From a virus: 50,309 bases of DNA. Shown here in pieces: positions 1-9,000 of the stretch. Under the pieces are notes generated by a model. It searched no databases. It was not told the DNA's origin and saw nothing but the letters and a program-made list of their open reading frames with translations. A program made the position numbers and the translations under genes. Every line of letters begins with the position of its first letter. Position 1 is the first letter of the stretch. The stretch covers positions 1 through 50,309 of the IMG/VR virus record IMGVR_UViG_3300025133_000161; one strand, given 5' to 3'.

Positions 1-1
1 G

Positions 2-532
2 TTCGTGAATCGTTTGACTGGTGCGGAGCTTGGTGCTACGGCAGCTGCTCCTGACTTCACTGGTACTGTCAGCGAATGGTATGAGACTCTTGTCGAGACC
101 ATTAATGACGTGTCGGCTCAGATTCACAGAAAGACTCTCCGTGGTGGAGCTAACTTCTTGGTGACCTCACCTGAAGTTGCTAACATCCTTGAGTTCACTT
201 CTGGTTTCCGTGCTAGCGTTACTGCTGATACTGATCGAGGTTCCGTTGGCGCTGTTAACGCCGGCAGCATTTCCAAGAAATGGGATGTTTGGGTCGACCC
301 CTACTTCCCACGTAACTTGGTGCTTGTTGGCCGACGTGGCTCCAGCTTCCTTGAGAGTGGTTATGTGTACGCTCCGTACGTGCCGCTGCAGGTCACCCCG
401 ACGATCTTCGGTACCGAGGACTTCGTGCCCCGTAAGGGCGTGATGACTCGCTATGCCAAACAGATGGTCCGACCTGATATGTACGGCCTAGTTGTTGTAC
501 GTGGACTCCTTGGTGAGTCAGGCGCTAGCTAA
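2..532 (+). CDS. Major capsid protein, T4 gp23-like (C-terminal part)
   Basis: The frame is open from the left edge, so the start and most of the N-terminal part lie outside the window; about 176 residues remain, ending at TAA 530-532. The C-terminus contains YAPYVPLQVTPTIFGTEDF followed by a basic RKGVMTRYAKQMVRPDMYG stretch, the signature end of HK97-fold capsid proteins of T4-like phages. The protein forms the hexameric shell of the head. It is followed at once by a strong terminator, so it ends a transcription unit, as expected for a very highly expressed late gene. Codon choice (many GCT, GGT, CGT) also looks tuned for high expression compared with its neighbours. The family is clear; the length of the missing part is unknown. 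Confidence 0.85.
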   Translation, partial: FVNRLTGAELGATAAAPDFTGTVSEWYETLVETINDVSAQIHRKTLRGGANFLVTSPEVANILEFTSGFRASVTADTDRGSVGAVNAGSISKKWDVWVDPYFPRNLVLVGRRGSSFLESGYVYAPYVPLQVTPTIFGTEDFVPRKGVMTRYAKQMVRPDMYGLVVVRGLLGESGAS

Positions 533-553
533 TAGTTAGATAGCCAATAAACT

Positions 554-589
554 AACCCGCCTTGAGTTTTCTCTTGGCGGGTTTTTTAT
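554..589 (+). terminator. Rho-independent terminator after capsid gene
   Basis: An 8-bp perfect stem AACCCGCC/GGCGGGTT (554-561 with 576-583) has a 14-nt loop and is followed by a T-rich run. It would stop transcription from the capsid gene. Confidence 0.85.
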
Positions 590-598
590 TTTTAAAAA

Positions 599-606
599 AC
601 TATTTA
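599..606 (+). promoter_or_regulatory. ACTATTTA motif (candidate late promoter)
   Basis: This is one of ten + strand copies of ACTATTTA, all between genes. It lies between the capsid terminator and the next gene, with only 7 nt to the ATG at 614. No Shine-Dalgarno sequence is visible. If this is a -10 element, the mRNA would be almost leaderless. Confidence 0.45.
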
Positions 607-613
607 ATATAAG

Positions 614-1522
614 ATGAAGAAAGTAACTTTAAATAGAATACAACACTTACTTGAGCGCTTTGATGATCGTACAGTCGATCTATCAAACGTAACATTAGCA
701 GGTGACAAATTTGAATTGGCTCCAGGGCAAAACCCAGCCGCAGGCTATACTCGGGGTGGTACTGACGCTGGGGCTGCAGCTTCTAGATTAGATGCTAGTG
801 TTGCAACAATTGTCGATGAACGCGGCAACACTATTATTGATGCATTGGGCGCCGGAGGCGGCGTAAGCAAGGGCCAATTTCAAGGTCATTCAGTAATAGC
901 CAGAACCGGCTCTCTCTCTTACACAACATTGGTCGAACCATCTATTAAATCTGCAGATTGGCATGCTTCGACATCGCAATCATTTGTTAAGCAATACGGC
1001 ATGTACGTACCAAATATTGGCATCACAGAAGCTGTCACTCTAGACCAAAATGATACTAACACAAATACTTTTACTTCCGGTGTTAATCTAACTAATTTTC
1101 AGACTGTAGGAAACATGGTTAAGGTAAAATTTGTCGGTTTTACATCAGCCGTGACAGGCACGCCCACTGCTTTAACTCTGATACCCGTCATGGCAGCTTC
1201 AGATGGCACGTCAGAAGTGCTGTCTTTGGCTACAGGATTAAATGTTGCGGCCCCGACGGTGACTACAATCTTTTGGGTTGAATTTATGATGTTCATCACG
1301 GCTGTCGGATCTAGCGGAGGAATAGCTACACATTATCATGGATATAAAGCTAGCGATGGTGCCACAAAAACAGCAGCCCCCAATAATTCCGTTGCTGTGA
1401 ATTTTAGCACACAGCCTTATTTCTTTTTACGCAGTGATTGCGCTGCCGGCGCCGACGGTTCTAATCACGCCACTACAACAGGAATTGTTACTTACGAATT
1501 TTACGGGACTCCCTCTGCTTAA
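614..1522 (+). CDS. Putative virion/head-associated protein (hypothetical)
   Basis: 302 residues that I do not recognise. The N-terminus (MKKVTLNRIQHLLERF) is a short basic amphipathic helix. The rest is rich in Thr, Ser, Gly and Ala with predicted beta character (for example TGTPTALTLIPVMAASDG), typical of capsid decoration or head-fibre proteins. It sits between the capsid gene and a series of similar beta-rich small proteins, supporting a virion role. The ATG has no recognisable ribosome-binding site; the ACTATTTA motif is only 7 nt upstream. The short N-terminal helix resembles those of several other proteins in this window and might be a capsid-targeting signal. Function is inferred from context only. 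Confidence 0.55.
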   Translation: MKKVTLNRIQHLLERFDDRTVDLSNVTLAGDKFELAPGQNPAAGYTRGGTDAGAAASRLDASVATIVDERGNTIIDALGAGGGVSKGQFQGHSVIARTGSLSYTTLVEPSIKSADWHASTSQSFVKQYGMYVPNIGITEAVTLDQNDTNTNTFTSGVNLTNFQTVGNMVKVKFVGFTSAVTGTPTALTLIPVMAASDGTSEVLSLATGLNVAAPTVTTIFWVEFMMFITAVGSSGGIATHYHGYKASDGATKTAAPNNSVAVNFSTQPYFFLRSDCAAGADGSNHATTTGIVTYEFYGTPSA

Positions 1523-1592
1523 TTAAAATTTTTATTTAACAAAACAGAAATAGTGAGTATAATGTATATTGACTAGAGAAAAGGAGATCACC

Positions 1593-1802
1593 ATGTCAAC
1601 CGAGCAAACAGTACAAACAACAAATCAGGCAGTGGACCTTTTGGTTCAAGCGGCGCGCCTAGCGCAAAATCGAGGCGCCTTTAATCTTGATGAGGCTTCT
1701 GTTGTTTCTCAAGCGGTGAGATTTCTAATCCCCCCTGCACCAGCAGCAGTCTCAGAAGAGGCAGACGTGTCAGAAGAAAACGTTGAAGAAGAATCAGAAT
1801 AA
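1593..1802 (+). CDS. Small acidic-tailed hypothetical protein
   Basis: 69 residues. The start at 1593 was chosen because AAAAGGAG (1578-1585) sits 7 nt upstream; an in-frame TTG at 1569 would precede this ribosome-binding site. The N-terminal two thirds look helical (QAVDLLVQAARLAQNRGAF) and the last 20 residues are nearly all Glu, Val, Ser and Asp. A TATAAT hexamer at 1558-1563 could be a -10 element for this gene. Small acidic proteins in capsid regions can be core or assembly factors, but no family is recognised. Confidence 0.55.
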   Translation: MSTEQTVQTTNQAVDLLVQAARLAQNRGAFNLDEASVVSQAVRFLIPPAPAAVSEEADVSEENVEEESE

Positions 1803-1826
1803 TTTAGACATTTAAGCAAACACATT

Positions 1827-1834
1827 ACTATTTA
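1827..1834 (+). promoter_or_regulatory. ACTATTTA motif (candidate late promoter)
   Basis: ACTATTTA, continued as TAATG, lies 47 nt before the ATG at 1882. A hairpin with a T run separates it from the gene's ribosome-binding site. Confidence 0.45.
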
Positions 1835-1845
1835 TAATGATTGAT

Positions 1846-1864
1846 AAGGCAAGAAGCCTTTTTT
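1846..1864 (+). terminator. Short hairpin with T run (terminator or leader hairpin)
   Basis: AAGGC/GCCTT pair (1846-1850 with 1856-1860) around a 5-nt loop, followed by TTTT. It could end the upstream transcript or act as a 5' leader hairpin for the gene at 1882, since the ACTATTTA motif lies upstream of it. Confidence 0.5.
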
Positions 1865-1881
1865 AAAAGGAGAAAACGAAC

Positions 1882-2298
1882 ATGGCTAAATTAGGAAGAT
1901 ATTCAGCACAACGAAGAAAGATCCAGGATCTTGGAACGACCGCTACAACCATTACAGCATCCCAGTGCGGAACTGAGTTTCTTGTAAATCAAAACGGAAC
2001 GGCGAACATCACTCATACCTTGCCCACCGTGGCGGACGCCGGCCCGGGCTGGTGGTGCGCGTTTACTCTCGCAACAGCAGTCGCCCACGACGACGCTGAC
2101 GTAACGATTACAGCAGAAGGGGCAATCGTTCAGGGTTTAGAGGTGGGAGACACCGCCGCCGCCTTCGCCTCCATAACTAGTGTGGTGATTGAGGGCAACT
2201 CTGCTCAATTGGGTTTACGATTGGAATATTGGACGGACGGTACCGCTTGGTACGCGGTTTCTTTCGCTACCATCGACGCCAGTATCACAACCGCTTAA
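1882..2298 (+). CDS. Putative virion decoration protein (hypothetical)
   Basis: 138 residues, beta-rich, Ala/Thr-rich, with two Trp-containing stretches (GPGWWCAF, TDGTAWYAVSF). AAAAGGAG lies just upstream of ATG 1882. Composition, small size and position between capsid and neck genes suggest a capsid surface or fibre-like protein. The pattern of a Trp-rich core followed by a closing YWTDGTAWYAV strand resembles phage carbohydrate-binding or decoration domains. No specific family can be assigned. The gene is bracketed by a hairpin on the left and a strong terminator on the right, so it is probably its own transcription unit. Confidence 0.55.
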   Translation: MAKLGRYSAQRRKIQDLGTTATTITASQCGTEFLVNQNGTANITHTLPTVADAGPGWWCAFTLATAVAHDDADVTITAEGAIVQGLEVGDTAAAFASITSVVIEGNSAQLGLRLEYWTDGTAWYAVSFATIDASITTA

Positions 2299-2330
2299 AT
2301 TTTAACCTTAAATTTATTTTATCAACAACA

Positions 2331-2366
2331 AACCCCTTGCTCTTTTATAGACAAGGGGTTTTTTGT
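2331..2366 (+). terminator. Rho-independent terminator
   Basis: Perfect 9-bp stem AACCCCTTG/CAAGGGGTT (2331-2339 with 2352-2360) with a 12-nt loop, followed by TTTT. It terminates the unit containing the gene at 1882. Confidence 0.85.
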
Positions 2367-2375
2367 TATATCTAT

Positions 2376-2383
2376 ACTATTTA
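2376..2383 (+). promoter_or_regulatory. ACTATTTA motif (candidate late promoter)
   Basis: The motif lies directly after the terminator and 23 nt before ATG 2407, with AAAGGAG in between. The terminator-motif-RBS-gene order fits a promoter restarting transcription. Confidence 0.5.
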
Positions 2384-2406
2384 TTACGTAACAAAGGAGA
2401 CCTATA

Positions 2407-2796
2407 ATGGGCAAACGCAAGAGAAGACTTCATAGTCCAAAATATGCTAAAAAATACGCCTCTGTGAGGGAGAGCTACGCCAGACTGCGAGATGCAATGC
2501 TCGCGGCAGACGCTGACGGCAAAGTAACCGCTGAAGAGTCACAAAAAATAGAAAGAATCAAGAAGCAAGTCGTTGACGAGGCTGTGGAAACAGTTATAAA
2601 AACTGCGGAAGAACTCGCTGTGCCAGTAATCGAAAAATCTAACCAGATTAAAGAAAGAGTGGCAAAAATTGTAGATTCAGTAACGCCAAAGGTTGAGCCA
2701 TCGCCGAAAAAAGAAACTAAAAAGTCGACCCCGGCAAAAAGCAAAGCTACGAAAACCACAAAAAGAACTCGCTCAAAGAAAACCTCCAAGGCTTAA
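2407..2796 (+). CDS. Lysine-rich H1-like protein, possible DNA-binding head protein
   Basis: 129 residues. The N-terminus is strongly basic (GKRKRRLHSPKYAKKY). The middle is helical and contains ADADGKVTAEE, which has the spacing of an acidic EF-hand-like loop. The last 35 residues are almost only Lys, Thr, Ser, Pro, Arg and Ala (for example KSKATKTTKRTRSKKTSKA), the composition of histone H1 tails. AAAGGAG lies upstream. Such a tail would bind nucleic acid non-specifically. Its place among virion genes suggests a DNA-packaging or internal head protein; that is inference, and it could instead be a scaffold-like protein. Confidence 0.6.
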   Translation: MGKRKRRLHSPKYAKKYASVRESYARLRDAMLAADADGKVTAEESQKIERIKKQVVDEAVETVIKTAEELAVPVIEKSNQIKERVAKIVDSVTPKVEPSPKKETKKSTPAKSKATKTTKRTRSKKTSKA

Positions 2797-2838
2797 TTCA
2801 TATCTCCTAACTAATTATACTGATAGGAGACCGTATGA

Positions 2839-3327
2839 ATGGCCAGCACAATTACAAGCGCGACAATGAAGGTGACCATAACTGAGCAGATTAATCTGAA
2901 TGGTGCCGAGCAAGGTTCGAAAAACACACTGAATATTAGCGGCATAAAAGACGTATTTAAGAGAATAGTGACTATTGCAGCAGACGACGACGCCACAGTG
3001 CTGGTTTTTAAGTCGACGACGGCAACTGCAGACGGAGCACTGGACTTACAAAACGTAAAATATATCCGTGTGACTAATTTAGATGATTCCAACTCTGTTG
3101 GGCTATCTTTACAGTTAGATTCCGATGAGGATAACAGCGCTGCTAACGAGTCCTGCACTATTTTACTGGAAGCTGGGCGAAGCTTTATTATGGGAACACC
3201 GGACGAGGGAGTCCACGTCGACGATGATTCGGCTGGTATACTAGCTGCTTTGACTGATTTAGAAAGCATTATAGTGAATCCAGGAGCTAATGTTGGTACC
3301 GTAGAAATATTCGTGGCTAGCACATAA
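2839..3327 (+). CDS. Putative virion protein (hypothetical)
   Basis: 162 residues with alternating beta-strand pattern and acidic patches (LDSDEDNSAANESC, VHVDDDSAGI). TAGGAGA (2823-2829) serves as ribosome-binding site. A second ATG at 2835 in another frame opens only a short peptide and is ignored. The next gene follows after 12 nt with GGAGAGGAG, so the two are probably co-transcribed. The position directly before the neck gene suggests a head, connector or decoration role. No family is recognised. Confidence 0.5.
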   Translation: MASTITSATMKVTITEQINLNGAEQGSKNTLNISGIKDVFKRIVTIAADDDATVLVFKSTTATADGALDLQNVKYIRVTNLDDSNSVGLSLQLDSDEDNSAANESCTILLEAGRSFIMGTPDEGVHVDDDSAGILAALTDLESIIVNPGANVGTVEIFVAST

Positions 3328-3339
3328 GGAGAGGAGTAT

Positions 3340-4626
3340 ATGGCAACACCAACATTATCCCCGGCTTCTGAAACAAGTGCTGTTATCTTAACATCGACGG
3401 GAAGTATCGCACTAGTCGGTCCTGGCGCGGGTAATTCATCACACTATCCGTTTGGCATGTACGCTGACCCGGATTCTGACCTATACGATGTAAATTTTGT
3501 TAATGGCGCCTCAGATCAGGTCGCATATGCCTATAAAAAATTAGGCGGCGATGTGCTCGATATCGAATTGACAACCGGAAACATATATGCTTCGTATGAG
3601 GAAGCGGTATTGGAATATTCGTATATTGTCAACGTACATCAATCAAAAAATATTCTTCATAGTTCGCTAGGAGCGGTAACTGGCACTTTCGACTCCGATG
3701 GTCAAAGAACGGACGCCTCTAAAGCGGATAATGTAGAGCTGAAATACCCTAGGTTTAGATTTGGATACTCAAAAAAACTTATGGACCACAATGCAACTCA
3801 GGTTAATGTTGGCGGTACGATACCTATTTATTCTGCTTCTTTCGCAACGACAAAGAGTGTTCAAGATTATGATTTGCAAGCGATAATTCAGAATAGTTCT
3901 TCTTTAGAGAACGCTCAGTTTACTGACAAAATCAATAACAGAAGGATCACGGTGAGAAAGGTCTTCTTTAAGACTCCGCATGCTATGTGGAGATTTTATG
4001 GATATTATGGCGGTATTAATGCAGTCGGTAACATGTCGACTTACGGAATGTATGCCGACGATTCGACATATGAGGTAATTCCTCCATGGCAGAACAAAGC
4101 TCAGGCCATGGCATACGAAGACGCGATATACACAAGAAATTCCCACTATTCGTACGAAATTAAGAACAACTGGCTGAGAATATGGCCCAGCCCAACTAGT
4201 ATTTCCCCTAGAAAACTCTGGATTCAGTTTAGTGTTGACGACACCGCGCCGTGGGAAGAACAATCTGATAAAAAAGATGGCCTCGCGGGCGTTAATAATA
4301 TGAACACGCTACCTCTAGCAAATATACCATATGCGAACATTAATTCAATTGGCAAGCAATGGATCCGCCGGTTTGCATTGGCTTTATCAAAAGAAACTTT
4401 AGGGCAGATCAGGTCAAAATTTGGTTCTATTCCTATTCCAGGTCAAGCGGTAAACTTAAATGGCAAAGACTTGGTTACGGAAGGTAAAGCCGAACAAAAA
4501 GAACTAAGAGAAGAGTTGCAGAAGGTACTGGATGAGTTAACATACGAGAAGATCACAGAACTGCAAGCTAATATGTCTAAAAACACAAGAGAGATTGTTT
4601 ACCCGTTCTTTATATATCAGGGGTAG
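3340..4626 (+). CDS. Neck / head-tail connector protein (T4 gp13-like)
   Basis: 428 residues. The N-terminal third has the pattern of phage connector proteins: AYAYKKLGGDVLDIELTTG followed by a segment (YASYEEAVLEYSYIV) where a helix packs after a beta turn. The C-terminal part contains a long helical stretch (KAEQKELREELQKVLDELTYEK). The protein would sit below the portal and gate the DNA after packaging. It is followed after 5 nt by a gp14-like gene and then a gp15-like gene, the same neck - neck - tail-completion order as in T4-like phages. The gp13 assignment rests mainly on this order and on the connector-like N-terminus. Confidence 0.6.
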   Translation: MATPTLSPASETSAVILTSTGSIALVGPGAGNSSHYPFGMYADPDSDLYDVNFVNGASDQVAYAYKKLGGDVLDIELTTGNIYASYEEAVLEYSYIVNVHQSKNILHSSLGAVTGTFDSDGQRTDASKADNVELKYPRFRFGYSKKLMDHNATQVNVGGTIPIYSASFATTKSVQDYDLQAIIQNSSSLENAQFTDKINNRRITVRKVFFKTPHAMWRFYGYYGGINAVGNMSTYGMYADDSTYEVIPPWQNKAQAMAYEDAIYTRNSHYSYEIKNNWLRIWPSPTSISPRKLWIQFSVDDTAPWEEQSDKKDGLAGVNNMNTLPLANIPYANINSIGKQWIRRFALALSKETLGQIRSKFGSIPIPGQAVNLNGKDLVTEGKAEQKELREELQKVLDELTYEKITELQANMSKNTREIVYPFFIYQG

Positions 4627-4631
4627 CTTAG

Positions 4632-5126
4632 ATGCCTAATGAAAAAAACAAGTGGTCACAACCAAGCCAACCTCCGCCTCCTTTGTTTTTGGGCGAAAAA
4701 GAGCGCGATCTAGTCAAACAAGTCAACGACGAGCTTCTTGAGAGAGTCATAGGCCAAAGCATAGTATACTATCCCATTGATTTAGAACATACTAATTTCC
4801 ATCCGTTGTACAACGAAGCAGTTGTTAAGAGCTTCTTATCGCCTGTAAGGGTTCATGCTTTGGTCGAATTCTCTGGTGAGGAAACGCGTACAGACAATTA
4901 TGGCATTGACAAGATAACTAAAATCAAAGTGCACTTCCACAAGCGAAGGCTCACAGAAGACCAGAACTTGTTTGTAAGAGAGGGCGATTTTTTAGCCTAT
5001 GGAGAGTCATTTTACGAAATTGTTAAATTAACTCAGCCGAAAGAGCTATTTGGCCAAGCCGACCGCCGAATCGCGGTCTCCGCTGAGTGTATTAAGGCAA
5101 GAGAGGGTTTGTTCGATGCCTCATAA
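4632..5126 (+). CDS. Neck protein (T4 gp14-like)
   Basis: 164 residues with a Pro-rich N-terminus (SQPSQPPPPLFLG). The C-terminal half has the neck-protein pattern: a beta-hairpin (KITKIKVHFHKRRL), then REGDFLAYGESFYEIVKLTQP and LFGQADRRI. This matches the order of elements in T4 gp14, where an EGD..Y/F...FEI..VQP segment is followed by a Y.LGQ segment. It is shorter than T4 gp14 (256 aa). Its end overlaps the next gene by 11 nt, suggesting translational coupling. The protein would join the connector to the tail. Confidence 0.6.
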   Translation: MPNEKNKWSQPSQPPPPLFLGEKERDLVKQVNDELLERVIGQSIVYYPIDLEHTNFHPLYNEAVVKSFLSPVRVHALVEFSGEETRTDNYGIDKITKIKVHFHKRRLTEDQNLFVREGDFLAYGESFYEIVKLTQPKELFGQADRRIAVSAECIKAREGLFDAS

Positions 5127-5985
5127 ACCAAACGAAAGAGATAAAGAACACCGCACACGTGATGTACCTTTTTATAAGTCAGAATTAGAAGATATTGATT
5201 ACGCCTTATTCAGATTTGTTGATGAAAATTTAAATATTAGCACAAATACAAATAAAGGCTTTAAAAAGGTTCCTGTGGTCTGGGCAGGATCTGAGCGCGC
5301 CCATAGCATAAAAAATACCGACTTAGACCGTGACAAAATAGGCATGGTCAAATATCCAATAATTACAATCGAGAGAAGCAGTGTTAACAAAAACATCAAG
5401 AAAAGGACTATTCCGTACGCCCAGGTCGACCCCGTGGGTGATCTCAAGGGCGGCACAATCACAGTTAATAAAATAATAAACCAAAAGAAAACCTCGGCAT
5501 ATGCAAATGCTGATTCATTTAGGCTCCACAATCAAGAAAACTATCCTAGACATAAAAAAGGGCGTAATGATATGGTTCAAAATTCTAAAATAGTGTATGA
5601 AACCATAACTTTGCCTTTGCCAGTATACGTTGAACTGGGTTATAAAATATATCTGAGAACAGAATACCAAGAACAAATGAATGATCTCTTAACACCTTTT
5701 ATCAGAGTATCAAATGGCCATAGAAGAATAAAATTAACACACAATAGAAATATATATGAAGCCTTTATAAATGAAGAATACACGATGACTAATAAAATTA
5801 TAAATTATGAATCAAATGAGAGAATTTACGAAACTGTGGTCGGTGTCGAAGCTTTGGGCTACTTAATTGGTGATGGCAATAATCAAAAACGCCCTCGTGT
5901 TGTTCGTAGAGAGAACGCTGTCGACGTCCGCATTGCCCGTGAGCGAGTTATAATTGATACTGACGATGGTGAATTTAGATTTTAA
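5116..5985 (+). CDS. Tail completion / sheath terminator protein (T4 gp15-like)
   Basis: 289 residues from ATG 5116, chosen because GAGAGGG (5101-5107) is 8 nt upstream; an in-frame start at 5050 would overlap the previous gene by 77 nt. Features shared with gp15-type proteins: KVPVVWAGSERAHSI (beta strand plus small-residue turn), YPIITIERSS, and the late motif IYLRTEYQEQMNDLLTPFI, corresponding to the TRYedD..Q..EQILPYF block of T4 gp15. gp15-type proteins cap the tail tube and sheath so the tail can join the head. It is the last gene before the sheath promoter region. Confidence 0.65.
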   Translation: MPHKPNERDKEHRTRDVPFYKSELEDIDYALFRFVDENLNISTNTNKGFKKVPVVWAGSERAHSIKNTDLDRDKIGMVKYPIITIERSSVNKNIKKRTIPYAQVDPVGDLKGGTITVNKIINQKKTSAYANADSFRLHNQENYPRHKKGRNDMVQNSKIVYETITLPLPVYVELGYKIYLRTEYQEQMNDLLTPFIRVSNGHRRIKLTHNRNIYEAFINEEYTMTNKIINYESNERIYETVVGVEALGYLIGDGNNQKRPRVVRRENAVDVRIARERVIIDTDDGEFRF

Positions 5986-6006
5986 AGGCCTTTCTCATGT
6001 GGCAAT

Positions 6007-6014
6007 ACTATTTA
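6007..6014 (+). promoter_or_regulatory. ACTATTTA motif (candidate late promoter for tail sheath)
   Basis: The motif lies 56 nt before the sheath ATG at 6071, in an 85-nt gap that also holds a 16-nt palindrome. Confidence 0.5.
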
Positions 6015-6043
6015 TTTAAGAAAAAGTTCTAACAAGATTTGAA

Positions 6044-6059
6044 CTTAAGTATACTTAAG
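6044..6059 (+). promoter_or_regulatory. 16-nt perfect palindrome overlapping sheath ribosome-binding site
   Basis: CTTAAGTATACTTAAG is a perfect palindrome, and its last bases form the start of AAGGAG, the ribosome-binding site of the tail sheath gene. As RNA it could pair with itself and shield the RBS; as DNA it could be a dimeric protein site. Both roles are inference. Confidence 0.5.
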
Positions 6060-6070
6060 GAGCGTAAAAA

Positions 6071-9000
6071 ATGGCAGTTGATAAATTTAAGTTTGTGTCA
6101 CCGGGTATTTTCATTGATGAGATTGATGAATCAGCCCTTCAACCACTACCCGATAGAATGGGCCCAGTCGTTATAGGGCGATTCCAGAAAGGGCCGTCGA
6201 ATCGTCCAGTAAAAGTTGATTCTTACAAAGAATTCGTACAGGTTTTCGGTGCCCCAGCTCCTGGCACCGCAAAAGGCGATATTTGGCGTACGGGCGATCA
6301 AACCGCCCCTACCTACGCTGCATATGCTGCGCAGGCATGGTTAAAAAATAACTCTCCATGCACCGTTATTCGACTCTTGGGCAAACATCCCAGTGATGCT
6401 GCAGACACTCAGCTTGGTCGGGCCGGTTGGATAACAGACAACACACCGAATACTGACATTGCCCAGGCCGGCGGCGCATACGGCTTGTTTGTCATGCCTA
6501 ACCCAGATGAATATACCGGTGGCTCGGAGCAAGCTGTTTACACAGACGCTATAGACTTTGCAAGTTACGGTACCAGTGACGATTTTACGATTAATGTGCC
6601 CGCGGCCGCAGGCGGCACTGGCACCACAATGACCATACGACTTACCGGCGCCGACGCCACAGGCGCGGCATCGACGAGCGCAACAGTTATCGCCATGGGC
6701 GTTAGCAGTACTCCGCCTCCCAGCGCAGGCACCGTTGCGGAGACTATAGTAGATGCAATAAATGGCTTCTTTGGTTCAGGCGGGGCATACAATCACAGCT
6801 TTGCATCAGCGAACACCGGGGTCAACACTGGCGTGGCCGGCGTGACTGCTACATTGAGCGGCACAACTAAAATTACTCTAACCGCAGATATCGCGGGCCA
6901 GGCTGGCAATAACATACAAGTTACTGACGGTACTGGGAGCCCGGCTACTACCGGTAAACTCGCCGGCGGCGGCGGCCCAGCCGTCACAGGCTCGCTAGCA
7001 GCTGTCTGGTATGTACAAGATGGAGCAGTTATTCTAACAGGCACTGCAAGAGACGGCAAGCAACGCGAAGGAGCTGCTGTGCTGATTAAGGCCGGCACTG
7101 GCCAGACTTTCACAGCCAAAGTTGTGCGAAACGGAGCTGATTCTTCAGACTGGACAGTTGACAAGACAGCGACGTTTGACTTCGTATCGACTTCAGAAAA
7201 ATATATCAGAAAGGTCTTCAACACTGATCCAACCTTGACAAACGACGCACTATACTCCAGTCCTGATTTAAAATACCACTGGCTTGGGGAAACGTTTGAG
7301 ACCCACGCTAGAAGCGAAATGTATGTTACTGGTACTGCAGTTTCTGCCGAGACAAACAAATTTTACGGTGTTATTCTAGGATTAAACGGTACCGGTGGCA
7401 GCACCGGCGCCGGCTTTGACTGGCATGATAGAAAGCGAACCAACGCAGCTGCCAACACTGGCTGGTTTATCTCACAAGATATTAGAGGAGAGGTCACGGC
7501 CGATGCAGCCAACGGCTTCGACCCCACCAACGCAGCTCACGCTGCCAGGTTATTCAGATTTCATGCATTAGATAGTGGAGAGAGCGGCAACAGAGATCTT
7601 AAGATATCGATCGAAGATGTCAAGGTGCCCACTGACAACTTCAACACTTACGGAAGCTTTACTGTCCTTGTTCGCCGCGGCACCGATAATGACAACAAAT
7701 TAGAGGTTTTGGAGCGCTATAGCGGCGTGAATCTAGATCCTACGTCAACGAACTTTATCCGCAAGGCGATAGGAGATCGTCAATACAGTTTTGATGCTAG
7801 CACAAATGTTTTAACAGAGATAGGACAATATGCTAACAGATCTAAATATGTCCGTGTTGAAACATCTCCTGGCGTCGACGCCGGCGCTGGAGAGGGTCTG
7901 CATCCATTCGGCGTTTTCGGACCGGTCGTGCCGAAAACATTCCAACTATTGAGTGGCTCGGTAGCTGATGCCTTGAGCGATGATAGCGGCGCAGCAGTTA
8001 AAGACTACGTTATTGGTAGCGGTAGCACATTCCCTTCTGGCGCTTTTGCCGTGGGTCAGACTGTTAGCATGCCCACAGCCCAACTGGTTTGGCACGGCCC
8101 GATGGCCGCAGATAACCAATTTACTGCATCCTTGCGGTTTCCAACCCCAAGAGCACGCATATCTTCGTCTGAGGGCGGCCTAGTAAAAGCTAATAAAGCT
8201 TACTTTGGATATCAATCTAATTTGGTTGGCGCTAAAAAATATGATTACAGTAACCTGGACATGCTACGGGGCCGGCCCCTCGCTTTCAACAGCGGTGATG
8301 CGTCAGGCATAATTTCTAGCCCTGACGAATATCAGTACTCATGGGTGTTTACGCTAGATGATGTTAAACAAGCGACGGATGATACCAGTCATGCGGTCTG
8401 GGTAAGCGGCTCTAGAGCAGACGGTTCTTCCTGGACTGCGCAGTCGGGCTCAAACTATGTCGTTAAAGATCTAGGGTTCAACCGCTTCACTGCGCCAATG
8501 GCAGGAGGGTTTGACGGATTCGATGTTACAGAAAAAGATCCGCTTCGTAATTCTAGACTGCTCAATGGCACAGAGCTATCAAATTCTGGGTTCTACACTA
8601 TCAAAAAAGCAATTGACATGATAGCGGATAGGGAGTTCCTTGAATTTGATGTTGCAGCAGTCCCGGGCGTAACAAATACTGGTTTGACAACAGCCCTGGT
8701 TAATGCATGTGAAGACCGCGGAGACGCTTTAGCAATTATTGACTTAAAGCACGACTACACGCCCCCTCACGACACGAACGTCACAGATAACGCTGAGTCT
8801 AGTCGACTTGGAAGCGTGTCCTCGGCGGTTAATGCCTTAAAAGATATGAATGTCAATTCAAGTTATGGTTGCGCCTTTTACCCTTATGTTCAGATTAAGG
8901 ATACCGGATCCGATTCAATCTTGTACGTTCCCCCCTCTGTCGTCGCGCTGGGCACGTTTTCAAGTTCTCAAAAGAAATCGGCCGTCTGGTTTGCTCCGGC

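Noticed and set aside
5050-5115. Longer start for the tail-completion gene
   Set aside because: It lies inside the previous gene and has no ribosome-binding site; ATG 5116 has GAGAGGG at the proper distance.
6793-7359. 188-codon minus-strand frame inside the tail sheath gene
   Set aside because: It is opposite a clear sheath gene and its composition mirrors the Thr/Gly/Ala-rich insert; no start signal or family pattern.
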